64,000 nt of DNA from Anticarsia gemmatalis (taxonomy: Eukaryota; Arthropoda; Insecta; Lepidoptera; Erebidae). The notes under the pieces were generated by a model, which saw only the letters and a program-made list of their open reading frames with translations, had not been told where the DNA came from and did not search any database. The stretch covers positions 12,542,001 through 12,606,000 of the forward strand of contig NC_134749.1 of the NCBI RefSeq assembly GCF_050436995.1, written 5' to 3'. This document shows, piece by piece, positions 1-10,621 of the stretch (the first letter of the stretch is position 1; each line of letters opens with the position of its first letter). The translations under genes and the position numbers were made by a program.

Positions 1-632
1 TGTACTTTTAAAAATAGTTATATTTCTAACGTCGCGATAAAAACTTGTGTGCACACGCTCGACCGCGCGCACCGCGGGGCCCTAATCAATTAACTGATAC
101 CATTCGTGCCTTGCAGCAAGTGTTAGCGTGACTGTGGCTTTATGCGTTCATGCGTACACATTTATTACACCATTCGCATTTTATATAATTAGGGTTTGCT
201 GCAGAATATTTCTTTCTTTGTTTTTAATAACAGATGGACAGCTACCCTTCTCATATCCGACGATTTTAATCAGCTTAGGTGTTGAATTGCGATTAGCTTT
301 TTACGAAGATAGGTTGCATTATATGGTATTATACGTTTTTTCTTTAATAATCGACGTTCCGCTTCGTCACTATCATTAATACTCAATTTACATTATTTAA
401 AAGCGACTATTTTAAGATCGTGTCTTTCCTGTTAGCCATTTTACATGAATAACATAAAAACTAGGGACACACTAAGGAACAAATGACGACGTCGCGCGCC
501 TTATGTCTGTAGCGACGAGCGAAGCTCCACCCGACATTTGTCACCTAGAGTGTATCCCTTTCTAAAACCATCCTAGAAATAAATGCTACTATCTAATACA
601 AAAAGTATGTAACATGAACATTTGTGTGACAG

Positions 633-1021
633 GTGCAACGCCGGCCCCCTCCGGCGACGTGCATGCCGCTCGGTATGGACGCCGAACACCACATGCATCA
701 GGACCTTGTCCCCAGCTGTGAGTTGATCACTACACTTTTTTAATTACACATATTGACGAGAGTCTTTGACACTTTGACGTTATTGAAAAACTTATCTATT
801 AATATATTCAGTACCCCAGCTGTGAGTTAATTAGTTTTGTTTCCTGAATGACTAGAATTCTAGATGCTAAATATTTAGTTATGCAGTCAACTATAAATAT
901 CCTATGAGCTGATACCCCAGCTGTGAGGTGATGAGATTTTAAAATAGAACCTCTGACTCATTAGGCAGTGTTGGTGTGATTATTCTTTAACTTATTATTT
1001 CTTATTTCAGATCTGTCCTAA
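633..1021 (+). CDS. 3'-terminal coding exons of an unidentified gene (partial)
   Basis: Exon 633-717 follows a 'tgtgacag' acceptor and ends at a good donor, 'CAGCT|gtgagt'. The next exon begins at 1011 after 'cttatttcag'. Reading the first exon in phase 0, the joined sequence ends ...MDAEHHMHQDLVPSYLS with a TAA at 1019-1021. The exon is GC-rich in an AT-rich setting, which fits coding sequence. The other two phases stay open longer across the junction, so the frame is not certain. The rest of the gene lies upstream of the window. The short His/Met-rich tail resembles the C-terminus of a transcription factor, but I do not recognise the protein and assign no function. The donor motif is repeated twice more in the intron. 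Confidence 0.4.
710..927 (+). repeat. Three spaced copies of a splice-donor motif
   Basis: CCCCAGCTGTGAG occurs at 710-722, 814-826 and 915-927, about 100 bp apart. The first copy is the exon/intron junction at 717/718. The other two lie in the following intron and keep the GTGAG donor core. Sequence between copies is AT-rich and not obviously repeated. Confidence 0.8.
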
Positions 1022-3006
1022 TAAGAAGGAGTCGGCCTTGCGGTATAATACTGCAAATATATCAAGACAAACATATTTTGGTATATGTGAATATTATATG
1101 CGGGAGTAAAGTATCCTACTGAATCAAGACATTGTGATTGCTAGTGGAATTTCACTCAGGCCAATATTGCAAATGCAATACTATACATGGTACAGTATTA
1201 TTGGTACATATTCAAATGCAGTTATTCCCACCACAGTTTTTATGTTTCTTTTCAGTTAAAGTTTTGATTATATTATTATTATATGTTAGTAATATTGCCC
1301 GCGTGAGATTCCACGGTTTAGTTCATGCCACATACACATAATTAGCTTTTAATGCTTTAGGTAAGGTACGCTGGATAATTGTGTTCATAGACTGAGGATC
1401 GATGGAACAGATGCGAACGGCCTGGCCCCGGGACTCGCCGTTATGTGCCCGCCACTCCTGCTAGGCCCTCGTACTAATAAACGGGTTTGTTACACAAACA
1501 TGTCTAAACACATACGAAACCAAGTGACTACTTGTATTTTGTATATTTTCTAAAATAACTTTACAGAACCTGTAGTAACGTGTAATCTAACACAAATAAT
1601 AAAATCACGCAGAGTGCCTCATAATCATTGTCCTCGAAGTGCGAATTAGTTAGCCATAATTATTTTTGATTGATAATTATTTTTACTGTACTTTTCTTTA
1701 TAGTGTTATCGAATTATAGTTGTAGTTCGTAAATTATATATTTAATTTGATTGTCGTAGGAGGCGGGGCGCGGCTCGCCCGCCCCGCTTCACATGGGAGA
1801 CGGCCTCTTGTATCAGACAGTTCGGGATATCTTTAGTACTCTATAATGTATTCTTATCTATAACGGCTGCTCCTGGCCACATATTATATACTACTTACTT
1901 CCTCGAAATTAACTCACTGATACGTGGCTTACTAGAAAATGATTAATTAGCTTTATTTAAATTTTTAAGTTATTTTTTTTCTCAATAATGTACTGTAGGT
2001 ATACTGCGTCAGTGTTGACGACTACTTTAACGCAGAAATGCATCGGACGCAACGTTATTGGGTCTTGTTTTATATAATAATTGTTTAGTTAGTAATTTTT
2101 TTATTGAATACAAAAAACGATATTTGTTACCAAGCATTATTCAATAAAAAAAAAAAACATAGGATAGGACTTTTTTTAAATTGTATTATCAGCTCTTTAT
2201 TGTAGGTTATTGGCGATTAAGAACTGAAAATAAATTAGCTAAACACCCATTATTTGATTTTTATTGAACTTTAATCCTGAACCTCCATCCTCACAAAAAC
2301 AATCAAAATAATAAAGGATATTATAAGTTTCCTCAATGACTCGAGCAAATTTTCTTAGTGTTTATAAATAAACAACAAAAACAGATGTTAAGTTGAAAGA
2401 ACTTTGGTAAAAAAAATGTAATCTAGTGAAACTGGTTTGTCATGGTTAGCGTGGGCGGTGTCTTTTAACATGTTGCTACTTGCGCAATATTATTGACCTC
2501 AAAATGGGCCAAAGATTTCTATACTGCGAAGTTTAGTTTTTTGTAACAGATTAAAATTTTACACCAATAAAATTATAATACTATGAGGTAGAAATTCTGC
2601 GATGGGGTTCATTTTCTTGATTGTTCCGAGGGCCGTTGAGTTTTACTGGAATTAATCTTTTTACTAGCTTTGCTTCTCAGAGAACCTACGGACTTCAGTA
2701 ATAAATTTATGTAAAGATAACAACTATAAGCTATGTAATCACGAAATTGTAAGATGTTTGGTGACTCAAAACTTATAGATATGTTAAAATACGATGTTAT
2801 TTTGCCATTCGATAGTTTGATAGAAATGTTGCTACTTGAAAAACTATCGGTATGCTTTTCCATTCATTTTATTTTCATTCAATTTACCAATCACTCATTC
2901 ATTCATCGACTTATTTTGTCATTGTCATTTGTAATCTAAAAGTGTTATTGAAAATATTCTAATTTTTATCCCTTTTTGTGCTGAATACTTGTGAAATCGG
3001 GGCAAA
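1022..3006 (+). other. 3' UTR of the first gene and spacer to GID8
   Basis: AT-rich and without a convincing coding exon. It holds a GC-rich island at 1757-1795 able to fold (GCGGGGCG against CGCCCCGC). It also holds an inverted repeat, TTTTATTGAATA near 2098-2110 and TATTCAATAAAA from 2138, that ends in a poly-A run. Several AATAAA signals are present, for example in 2140-2155. The GID8 promoter must lie in the last few hundred bases, but I see no diagnostic core element. Confidence 0.5.
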
Positions 3007-6001
3007 ATGAGCTTCGATACGGCGACAAACAATGGCAATGAGAAGGAGGAACGAAAATATTACGATCGCAACAAATCTGACGACTTGCAAATCTCCAGGA
3101 CTGATATGAATATGTTGATAATGAATTATTTGGTAACAGGTAAAGAAATCGACGTATCTAATTGATTTTTTATGTGTGTTTGTGTAACAAAGTAAAGGCA
3201 CAATGTAAAATATCGTTTACATGTGTATAAAATTAAAATCAAGGTGGATTTCGCAACAAAGAAAAAAATACCACGACGCGTCGTAGGTACACGTTCGTTT
3301 TGTAAATAAACCTCAATACGTGATTAAATCTTGATTAGTTTTAATGACCATTGATATTTTATTGTTTCCACTACATAATATGACTTGAACAGTACACCTC
3401 ATTATCAAGGGTAGCTTGCAGTTGCGATTTTTAGTGGTATTAAAAAACAAAACATGAACTCCATTGCAATCTGACAAGACGCATGTTGAATTTGCTTATT
3501 ATTTATTATTGCGCCACTTTCCTCTTTGATTATGTTCAAAGAGGAAAGTAGTAGAAAAGTGGTGGAATAATTGTTTCTGAAATAATTAAATTGAAGTTAA
3601 TATAAGAATATAATTTTAAACTGATGAATAATCCTATTATATTTCTTATTTACATAAATATTTATAAAATATTTTACATTTTGATAAAAACCTTAATTAC
3701 TACAATTTATATGTATAGACAAAATGAAACAAAGAAACTAATTATACTTTCAAAGATACTCTCAGACCTAAATAAGCTGAATTAAGAACCTATATAGGTG
3801 TCTATTGCTGACAAATCAGTCTCTCTGTTCTTTATAAATTAAAACATCTAAAGATTACAAACTGAATTTGATTACACAGACAACTCGCTCCTGATTAAAT
3901 CTAATTAGAAAATACAAAACTTCTGAAATATCAATACAACACTTTAAAAAATGCCTACTTCATCACTAAATATTCCAGAGGGCTTCAAAGAAGCTGCACT
4001 AAAGTTCCAACAAGAAGCTGGCCTGCAGGAGCCAGCACTTTGCAGCTCTTTAGATGAAAGGATTATGATCCGTGAGGCTGTACAGACTGGGAGGATCCCT
4101 GATGCCATCGCTATGGTCAATGCCCTGCACCCAGAACTACTTGACAATGATAGATACCTGTACTTTCATTTACAGGTATGAAAAGAAGCTACTGCTTAGT
4201 TACACATGTTTTTATTCAATACACAACAGATACAGACATTTATAGATTTATATTTACAGATTAGACTAAGTGATAATTACCATCACTTGGTGAATTCTAG
4301 AATCTAGATTTATGAAATATGAAGTTTGATGACTATGACTCAACCTAACAAACTACAACTTTATTATTTCCTAATAATTACAACTATTATTGCACCTACA
4401 ATAATTTTCAACATTTGTAGAATTCCTTTCACTGGATAGGCATTTATTGATTGTAATTATTATGAGTTGTTAATATACAATCAAATAAAGATTCATTAAC
4501 ATATTGTCAGATAAAACTTGTTCAATTAGAAAGCAATAATAATTTCTTAGCCAAATAGGTGTCAGGTCACAACAAAGGGCATATAAATAAGTATTTGAAA
4601 TACAATGCTTCAACTTGACCTGCTAATACACATTTCCTCAGCAACTGCAACTGCTAGAGCTGATCCGCGGCGGGCGGGCGGAGGAAGCGCTTGCGTTCGC
4701 CAGCGCCACACTCGCTGAGGCCGGGGCCAATGACCCCAACGCCCTGACAGAGTTGGAGCGCTCGCTGGCTCTACTCGCCTTCCCTGATCCACACACATCG
4801 CCCTTCGCAGATTTGCTGCTACCTTCACATAGTCAAAAGGTAACAAGTCTTTACTTTTGTTTACTTTTAGTTAGAACAGTGTTGTCACAAAATGTTCGCT
4901 TTCTATCTATTATATTTTATACTAGCTGACCCGCGCAACTTCGTTTGCGTCCAATAAGAGAGAATGGGTGAAATTTTTCCCCGTTTTTGTAACATTCATT
5001 ACTGGTACTCTGCTCCTTTTGGTCGTAGCGTGATGATATTATATAGCCTATGTCCTTTCTCGGGTATCAAAATATCTCCATACCAAATTTCATGCAAATT
5101 GGTTCAGTAGTTTAGGCGTGATTGAGTAGCAGACAGACAGAGTTACTTTCGCATTTATAATATTAGTATGGATAAGTTTGATGTTCTTTTGATGATTGTA
5201 GTTAGATGAATTTTGTGTGTTAATTTTAAACATGGGTTTATATTTAGTGTTAATTTTAATTTCGTAATATTGAAACAATGATTGCAGATGATAAGTAAAA
5301 GGTCATCGAGGTTGACTTCTTGGGTTAAGATAACAAAATAACGGCTAATTGTATTATCGATTTTGTGACCTTGTGTTTCGGTCAAACATTTGAATATCGG
5401 AAAAAAAACGGTCACTGCTGCAAACTATACGCATGCAACATCATGGTTAAAGTTATCGTGGATGTTCCTAAACTGTCTGTGAAAATGCTCATAAACGAAC
5501 ACACTATTTCGATCACGCAGTTTTAAAAATAACAAATAGGTACCTCCATTACTCTATACAAATTTACTTTTTTGCACTAGGAGTAAAAACAAACAGGTGG
5601 CAGTCACAAGCGAGACAGAAGCAGGAGACCGAGACATGACACCACGACCGAGGACTGCACCATTATTTACCATTTGTTTGTCTCATGTCTCAGTCTCGCT
5701 TGCGAACTGTTTCATATATATAATCTAAAGCCAAGTACCAGTAGCAGAGTCCTGTCGCTGTCTCACGTCTCTGTCGTGGCGAGAATCGCCACCTTATAAG
5801 TAAGAAATGGTAAATTGTCCTCAGATCGCAAGCGAACTAAACGCAGCTATCCTAAAGATGGAGAACCAAGAGTACACAAACCCGAAGCTCTGCAGCCTCC
5901 TGCGCATGATCCTGTGGTCGCAGAGCGAGCTGGACAAGCACAACATCAAGTACCCCAAGATGACAGACCTCGCTAACGCCACTATAGAAAAGCCAAAGTA
6001 A
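3007..6001 (+). CDS. Gid8: GID8 / TWA1 (Houki) subunit of the CTLH-GID E3 ligase complex
   Basis: Four exons: 3007-3139, 3979-4175, 4642-4839 and 5825-6001, 705 bp and 234 residues, against 228 in the human protein. All introns are GT-AG and the phases agree. The N-terminus carries the LisH signature (DMNMLIMNYLVTEGF, about residues 34-48). It continues into a CTLH/CRA region with LHPELLDNDRYLYFHLQ at the end of exon 2, LERSLALLAFPD in exon 3, and the conserved tail KYPKMTDLANATIEKPK. Known role: Gid8 is a scaffold subunit of the CTLH/GID RING ubiquitin ligase, linking the catalytic and substrate-receptor parts; it is found in nucleus and cytosol. The start is the first ATG in frame with the LisH and is preceded by AAA. 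Exon 3 is GC-rich, unlike the surrounding introns. Intron 3 contains a Helitron. Identification is firm. Confidence 0.95.
3506..3571 (+). other. Perfect 14-bp hairpin inside GID8 intron 1
   Basis: ACTTTCCTCTTTGA at 3516-3529 pairs exactly with TCAAAGAGGAAAGT at 3536-3549 around a six-base loop. The stem can be extended outward by ATTATTGCGCCACT against AGTGGTGGAATAAT with a small bulge, giving a 66-nt foldback on the transcribed strand. It could be a MITE remnant or a small-RNA precursor; nothing in the sequence decides between them. Confidence 0.6.
4922..5172 (-). mobile_element. Non-autonomous Helitron (Lep1-like, 'TGCGAAAG' subtype)
   Basis: Read on the minus strand, the element starts TCCATACTAATATTATAAA and ends GCGCGGGTCAGCTAG. 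A short hairpin (CGCAA/TTGCG) lies about 10 bases before the CTAG end. It sits exactly between a flanking A (4921) and T (5173) on the plus strand, the insertion rule for Helitrons. It has no coding capacity. It lies in GID8 intron 3. Confidence 0.8.
5590..5795. repeat. Purine/pyrimidine mirror-like inverted segment in GID8 intron 3
   Basis: 'cacaagcgagacagaag' near 5605 is partly complementary to 'gtctcagtctcgcttgcg' near 5687, and a further 'gtctcacgtctctgtcg' follows near 5760. This is probably a degenerate MITE or SINE; the family was not recognised. Confidence 0.35.
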
Positions 6002-7620
6002 TGTGCTTTTGTAACTTTATTATATCGTTATTGCCCCTCGCTTGTGTGTCTTTCAATCCATTTCTTCATAGTATAAAACTAAGTCGCTTTCCGCTGTCTG
6101 TATGTACGCTTAGATCTTTAAAATTACGCAACGCATTTTGATGCGGTTCTTTTTAATAGATAGTGATTCAAGAGGAAGGTTGACGTGTACAAATTGTAAA
6201 GGTTAGGAATAAATCTTTTGTCTAGGTTTTATAAAGTACAAGAAGTAATTTTGTCTATAGATTATACTAATATATTGTAGGTAGGATTTGAGTTGGAACT
6301 ATAACACCTTTGCATACTTAGGTTATATTTTGTTTTGACATAACACTTTTATGTTTATGAAAAGTTAGGTACTTATTTCATGTGCCATGATACTTATTAG
6401 GCAGTTCCAAATAGCAGATGCTATAGTTTGCTGAAAAATGATTTTGCTTGCTGATTGAATCAAGCAATATGTAAATAAACACATAAGATTATTGTTATGT
6501 TTATTATTAAGTTTATGTATTATTTTATGTACTGATACTTGTATTCATATTGATAGAAATGAATAAATCTAACCATTAATGTCCCACTGCTGGGCAAGGG
6601 TCTTAGTATTCATATTAATGTTAATGTTTAGATCTTATACCTTCTTTGATATTAGATAATCGTCTTTTTTTGACATGTTTTATAGGAATGTGTTGTTAAT
6701 TGTAGGTACCTTGTATAATATATCTAGTCAGTTGCAACTATGCTAAAGAGGTCAGGAGAGCATTTGCTAATGTATCCTGCTAGTCAGAAACTCAGAATGT
6801 AGGCAAGGAATGGATTTTAAGACACAAAACAACTCTCTTTTTATAAACGTTTAAAATACTGTGATTTAACAAATTAAACACTTGGTTCTTTTTGAGACAA
6901 ATGGTTAGAGACCTGTCTCATACCTTATAGTTAAGTATCAGGGCAGCTAACCAACAGATAAAGTGATAGATAATATATGAGTAAATCTGTCAAAAGCAAA
7001 TTAATTAGCTAATTCTGTAGGGTGATAAATAAAGCATTATTTTTAAAGATTTATAAGTGAGAGGGTTGCTCTGTACAAAGTATGTAAGATGAACGACAAT
7101 TAGATGTAAAGACTATCCGGAAAAATTAATGTATTGTAGACATTGGACAATTCTAGGCATGGGCGGAGACTGTGATGTGCGGCGTCGACCTCAGATGACG
7201 ACCACGATGGAATAAAACAGGACGATCACAACCATACGGGAACCACTAGCGTTTTCTTTTACCAATCGTAATTCTATGGACTCCATGTTTAACGGGTCGG
7301 ACGATAAATAAATACTAATATTTATAGAATAGACGTAAAATTGTATTACGCTCTTATAGTGAAGAGTTTAGATTAATATAGTGTTTTATGTTCTCTGTGT
7401 ATATCCGAACTAATTGATAAACATCACGGCGCAAGGATTCTTCAAACTGTTGTCAATCTTAGAACATGTTTCTTCTATAGTTCTGGTTACCTCCACTTTC
7501 CAATTTTCTAGTGTTAAACTTTATAAATTCGGACAGTAAATTTTAATAAATAAAGTAAAAATCTCTGTAATTTAAGTATTTTATATGTAATATTTAGAAA
7601 TAAAGATATCGATTATTTAA
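6002..7620 (+). other. GID8 3' UTR and convergent spacer
   Basis: No coding exon seen. AATAAA signals at 7545-7550 and 7599-7604 are the best candidates for the distal GID8 poly(A) site. They lie just before the Nup35 poly(A) signal on the other strand, so the two genes end tail-to-tail. A fragment of the 'CCCACTGCTGGGCAAGGGTCT' repeat lies at 6579-6604. Confidence 0.5.
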
Positions 7621-7635
7621 GACATTACAAGTTAT

Positions 7636-7641
7636 TTTATT
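7636..7641 (-). terminator. Candidate poly(A) signal of Nup35
   Basis: TTTATT on the plus strand is AATAAA on the minus strand, about 540 bp beyond the Nup35 stop codon. It is the first such signal near the convergent GID8 end. The stretch 7642-8177 has no coding features and is read as Nup35 3' UTR. Confidence 0.4.
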
Positions 7642-8177
7642 TTTTTGATAAAACAACTAGTTTTCTATGAATTGCTTCTTTCATTACATTATTACACTGT
7701 TCATACATTGTTAGAAATACATAATTTTGTCTACTTTGTACAGTCAAGAATGAGATAGATTAATAACATTTATATAAATTACAATTGAAGACTTGGTCAT
7801 TTTTAAAAAGATACTACTAAAATTTTGTCCTACTTGTCATATTTATCTAAGATTAAGTTACGACCATTGATAACTCCCAGTCACAGACATGGTACGAGCT
7901 ACGTCTAAAACACAACAACTGTGTCATTCTATAGCTTAAAATAGTGCTTTGAACAAACTATAGTCCTGTCCAGCAATAATTAAGAAATATTTCAGATGAT
8001 AAAATTTGTTCCTTTCATTTCTAATTATATTACAACTATAGTACAGAGTAAATACATCTCCATGATTACTTTCCATTTCCAATCGTACCTTGACTATACA
8101 AAGAAACTCATCAGTCTACATTTCATTGCGTTCACGAGCTTCAGGCCTGTACATTATTCTAAATCGTTAAGGAACTG

Positions 8178-10282
8178 TCACCAGCCGAGTACATAGTCTA
8201 GCGCCTTTGAGATCAGACCTGTGGAGCGCTGTGGCACGGGCGCTGAGGGAATCGGCGTTGGGCAGAGTGAACGGGCGCCTGCTAACCTGCAATATGGCAA
8301 AAAGATATGGAATAAATGATTGAACATTTCTGCAGATTGAGGCTGAATGAAAATAATATTCTGATTGTATAATAGTGCTTAACTACTTATTAAATATGTA
8401 TCAGTAGCATGATGAAATTGTAATAAAATATTGTAATTTGTTGTCAATCTTTGTAGTTGTACACATAATGTGTGTTTTGTTCAGATTCATACAAATTAAA
8501 GTAAAAATTAAGATGTTGTTTTTTTTTTATTACTATAGCAATATTCTAATCAAGGGCAAAAGTTGTATATTTTTTCATTTCTGTGTTTTTGGTGTTGAAT
8601 GTCAAATCTGCTGCAAAAGGACACAAAGCAAGCCAACAAATACTTGGCTGCATCATACATAGATCTTGTATTGATGAACCCTGATCTTATATGTGTTTAC
8701 CTCTCAGGGGAAGTGATCCCAGGACTAGTGACAGTGATCCTTGGTGGTTCCTTGCATTCCACCACTCCCACCATCACACCAGGCAGTACTTGTCTACCAC
8801 TCAATGCTAAGGCTCTCTCTTTCTCAGCCCTTGTTGCGTATCTGATGTGTGCCCAGTTGCCCTGAGTTGGATACTGCTTGTCTGAAAAATAAGTATGATT
8901 TCTAGTCTCAACTTTTTATCTATACTAATATTATAAAGCTGAAGAGTTTGTTTGTTTGTTTGTTTGAACACGCTAATCTCAGGAACTACTGGTCCGATTT
9001 GAAAAATTCTTTCAGTGTTGGATAGTCCATTTATCGAGGAAGGCTATAGGTTATATATCATCACGCTACGACTATTAGGAGCAGAGTAGTAACGAAAAAT
9101 GTTACAAAAACGGGGAAAATTATGACCCATTCTCTCTTACGTGACGCAAGCGAAGTTGCGCGGGCCAGCTAGTTATTGATAAAAATCATGCAGTGATGTT
9201 CTAGGAAATAAAAATTTAAATTGATGTTACCCATAAGATAGAGACATTTTTAACAACCCCAATTGGATGTGAACATGGTAAGTTAAAAGTACTTTTTTAT
9301 AACCCATAGCTGTCCCACTGGGTAAGGGTCTGCTCCCAAATTAAGAGTGGGGTAGGTTATTAAAGTAGTCTTCTCTGTACATGGCTTATTTGGTAGCAAT
9401 CAAAATATAATTAAGTTTGAATAACAGTTCCTTCTTACCTAAAATAGCACCACAATTGCTGAACCTAGCCAACACGGTATTTGCAGCATTAGGTGGAAAG
9501 CCAAACACAGTAACCCAGTACTCATCTTGCTCTTGACACCCATCCTGCCATGGTGTTGCCAAGGACTGATTATTCATTGACCCATTCATATTCCCATAGC
9601 CATTTTGAACCATAGAATTATTGTTGTAAAAGCTATCTTGGAATAAGGACTTGTTTATGGAAGGTTCATTGCTCTTTATAGTGTCAAATAAGTCTTCTAT
9701 AGGAGGACCGTTGGGTTTGCTTGAGTATGACATGTTCGGTGAAGCCGGTATGTTGTTGAACATGTTCGGGGAGGCTGGAATGTTTGGGTACATGTTCTGC
9801 TGGTTGTATAGAGCCTGCTGGTGCATCGACATGTTCTGACGGTACATTTTCTGGTCCGGTGTTGATGTCTGAGTAGGACTTGTTGGAGAACCTATGAACA
9901 AATATGCCATTGTAAATTAAAAGTTAAATGTTTCTGACTCCGAGGACTGTCTAGAGCTTTCAGCAACTGTGGGAAAGTAAAGTATTATAGTAGAAATAGT
10001 ATTAACCTGCTAAATAGAACTAGCATAGCGCTTTATGATTTTGAAAAGAGTATCTGTTTAATTTTTATAACCAATTCCAAATGGAATGGATAACGGATTA
10101 TATGGTTCTTATTTTTGGGTACACTTACCAAAAGCAAGACTTCGTCCTTTTGTAGGAGATAAACTGTTGGTGCGAGGAGTCGTTGGAGGGTTTATTTCTC
10201 CCAACAGGAAAGGCGGCAAGTATCCCACATTAGGGCTGTTGGAAGGAGAGTGAGTCGGGCTACCCAAAGTCATTGGCTCCAT
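8178..10282 (-). CDS. Nup35: Nuclear pore protein Nup35 (Nup53), MPPN domain
   Basis: Four exons in reading order: 10282-10129, 9891-9439, 8881-8701 and 8286-8178, 897 bp and 298 residues. Splice phases (1, 1, 2) agree. The protein starts MEPMTLGSPTHSPS, which matches the family N-terminus, then runs through a disordered Asn/Met/Ser-rich stretch with NIPASPNM repeats. The RNA-recognition-like MPPN fold follows (about residues 175-250: YWVTVFGFPPNAANTVLARF and GNWAHIRYATRAEKERAL). It ends LISKALDYVLGW, the C-terminal amphipathic motif that binds membrane in this family. Known role: Nup35 dimerises through the MPPN fold and links Nup155, Nup93 and the pore membrane. The start codon is the only ATG giving the conserved N-terminus. 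The promoter is shared head-to-head with DCAF15. Confidence 0.93.
8919..9172 (+). mobile_element. Non-autonomous Helitron (Lep1-like, 'AAGCTGAAGAG' subtype)
   Basis: Starts TCTATACTAATATTATAAAG and ends GCGCGGGCCAGCTAG, with the hairpin CGCAA...TTGCG just before the end. Flanked by A (8918) and T (9173). A run of GTTTGTTT follows the 5' end. It has no coding capacity and lies in the Nup35 intron between exons 2 and 3. Confidence 0.85.
9305..9362. repeat. Degenerate 'CCCACTG..GGGCAAGGG' lepidopteran repeat
   Basis: 'gtcccactgggtaagggtctgctccc' followed by 'gagtggggtaggttat' matches the better preserved copies at 14591 and 17229, with a deletion in the first motif. It is in the Nup35 intron. 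Confidence 0.5.
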
Positions 10283-10621
10283 TTTATTATTTTAGTATGC
10301 TGTTGTGATATCACACTACACTAAGTTTAAAGTAATTGTCGTTATTTAATTTTATTTATCACTTTTTTTAAACGGCTGACACGCTTTGCCGTTGACAGCA
10401 AAAAACAAAATTGACATTTGTTTAAATGTCAAAAAAAGAGATGTCCTCGATTCGATTGATCTCGCATTGATCAAATCTTGAATAGTCATGACATTCTCGC
10501 TTGAATACAATCATTTTCACAGCTGTCAAAAGATAAGATGAACGAATCATTCAATATCTTTTTGCGTAATTGGCAACATTGATTTGAGATTTGTCAAAAT
10601 AATTCAGTCAAACAAACGAAC
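10283..10621. promoter_or_regulatory. Divergent promoter region of Nup35 and DCAF15
   Basis: Only 339 bp separate the Nup35 start codon (minus) from the DCAF15 start codon (plus), so both promoters and 5' UTRs must lie here. The segment contains ATCGAT-like sequence ('cgattcgattgatctc', about 10448) and two 'tgtcaaaa' motifs. No TATA box stands out for either gene. Confidence 0.6.

Noticed and set aside
1757..1795. GC-rich hairpin as a Rho-independent terminator
   Set aside because: The genome is eukaryotic, with introns and poly(A) signals, so this bacterial signal does not apply.
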